Shown in pieces: positions 13,425 through 13,493 of a stretch of 13,493 bases of DNA (within the stretch, counting starts at the first letter, position 1; every line of letters starts with the position of its first letter). Source of the DNA: JAIVJN01 sp036732565 (GTDB taxonomy: Bacteria > Acidobacteriota > Vicinamibacteria > Vicinamibacterales > UBA2999); the NCBI GenBank assembly GCA_036732565.1, contig DAINCF010000167.1, positions 1-13,493 on the forward strand, written 5' to 3'. The translations under genes were made by a program, and so were the position numbers. The notes beneath the pieces are model-generated. The model searched no databases. It saw only the letters and a program-made list of their open reading frames with translations, and had not been told where the DNA came from.

Positions 13425-13493
13425 CCGCACACGCGTCGGTACGCAGACTGCGCTGGAGACGCCCGACATGCGTGCCGCCCAACGCGGCGAGGT

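Larger units (their letters stand above)
12995..13493. other. Gene-free stretch with diverged short repeats
   Basis: No reading frame here looks like a gene: the open frames are short, overlap one another on both strands and match no family I know. The stretch is dominated by three copies of a 29-bp core, a long inverted repeat and small hairpins, including TGCAGG-ACCG-CCTGCA at 13261-13276. It may be a repeat-derived spacer or an eroded region; the window ends inside it. Confidence 0.6.

Noticed and set aside
12434..13432. Minus-strand open frame of 332 codons over the hydrolase end and the right tail
   Set aside because: It overlaps the well-supported hydrolase and runs through the inverted repeat; no motif or ribosome binding site supports it.
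13030..13482. Minus-strand open frame of 150 codons in the right tail
   Set aside because: Its translation mainly restates the repeat copies; nothing in it resembles a known protein.
13440..13493. Integron attC site suggested by GCCCAAC near the right edge
   Set aside because: A single RYYYAAC-like heptamer is expected by chance; I found no matching GTTRRRY partner, no cassette structure and no integrase.

Overview
The window looks like a chromosomal segment of an Acidobacteriota genome, probably of the Vicinamibacterales type. It is GC-rich, carries an ADOP-type MacB/FtsX permease, has an ECF sigma factor overlapping a Ser/Thr kinase with a TolB_N-like region and TPR repeats, and encodes secreted PAL-like and haloperoxidase-like proteins. 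I saw no rRNA, tRNA, CRISPR array, transposase or phage gene. The taxonomic call is an inference from gene content; no marker gene is present.

Layout. (1) 1-3089, minus strand: a permease gene cut by the left edge, preceded by a secreted vanadium haloperoxidase/PAP2-family gene. Between them is a compact double-dyad element with a putative embedded promoter almost touching the permease start codon. (2) 3247-7073, plus strand: ECF-like sigma factor, membrane Ser/Thr kinase with TolB_N-like and TPR regions, and a putative glycolipid-binding protein. These are tightly packed (14-nt overlap, then a 1-nt gap) and the last gene ends inside a compound palindromic repeat. (3) 7126-9296, minus strand: RibD-C/DHFR-like reductase, secreted PAL-like NHL protein and a small charged hypothetical protein, in the order hypothetical -> PAL-like -> reductase. 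(4) 9297-9562: a palindrome-rich intergenic stretch that could form a structured RNA. (5) 9563-11113, plus strand: secreted NPP/alkaline-phosphatase-superfamily enzyme. (6) 11114-12994, plus strand: an A-tract tandem repeat, a promoter, a 36-bp palindromic operator, then an ArsR regulator, an AHSA1/SRPBCC protein and an alpha/beta hydrolase of the haloacetate-dehalogenase/epoxide-hydrolase group, all overlapping. (7) 12995-13493: no convincing gene, but three diverged copies of a roughly 29-bp core, two of them forming a long inverted repeat.

How the parts work together. The sigma/kinase pair is a plausible signalling module: an extracytoplasmic TPR/TolB_N-like sensor part, one membrane helix, a cytoplasmic kinase with all catalytic residues, and a sigma factor made from the same message. 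The ArsR/AHSA1/hydrolase group is a self-contained, probably autoregulated operon. The points most worth checking are the double operator/promoter on the permease, the A-tract array plus 36-bp operator in front of arsR, the hydrolase with Pro where fluoroacetate dehalogenases have a halide-pocket His, and the structured intergenic region at 9309-9466. I found no system that I can firmly call new.
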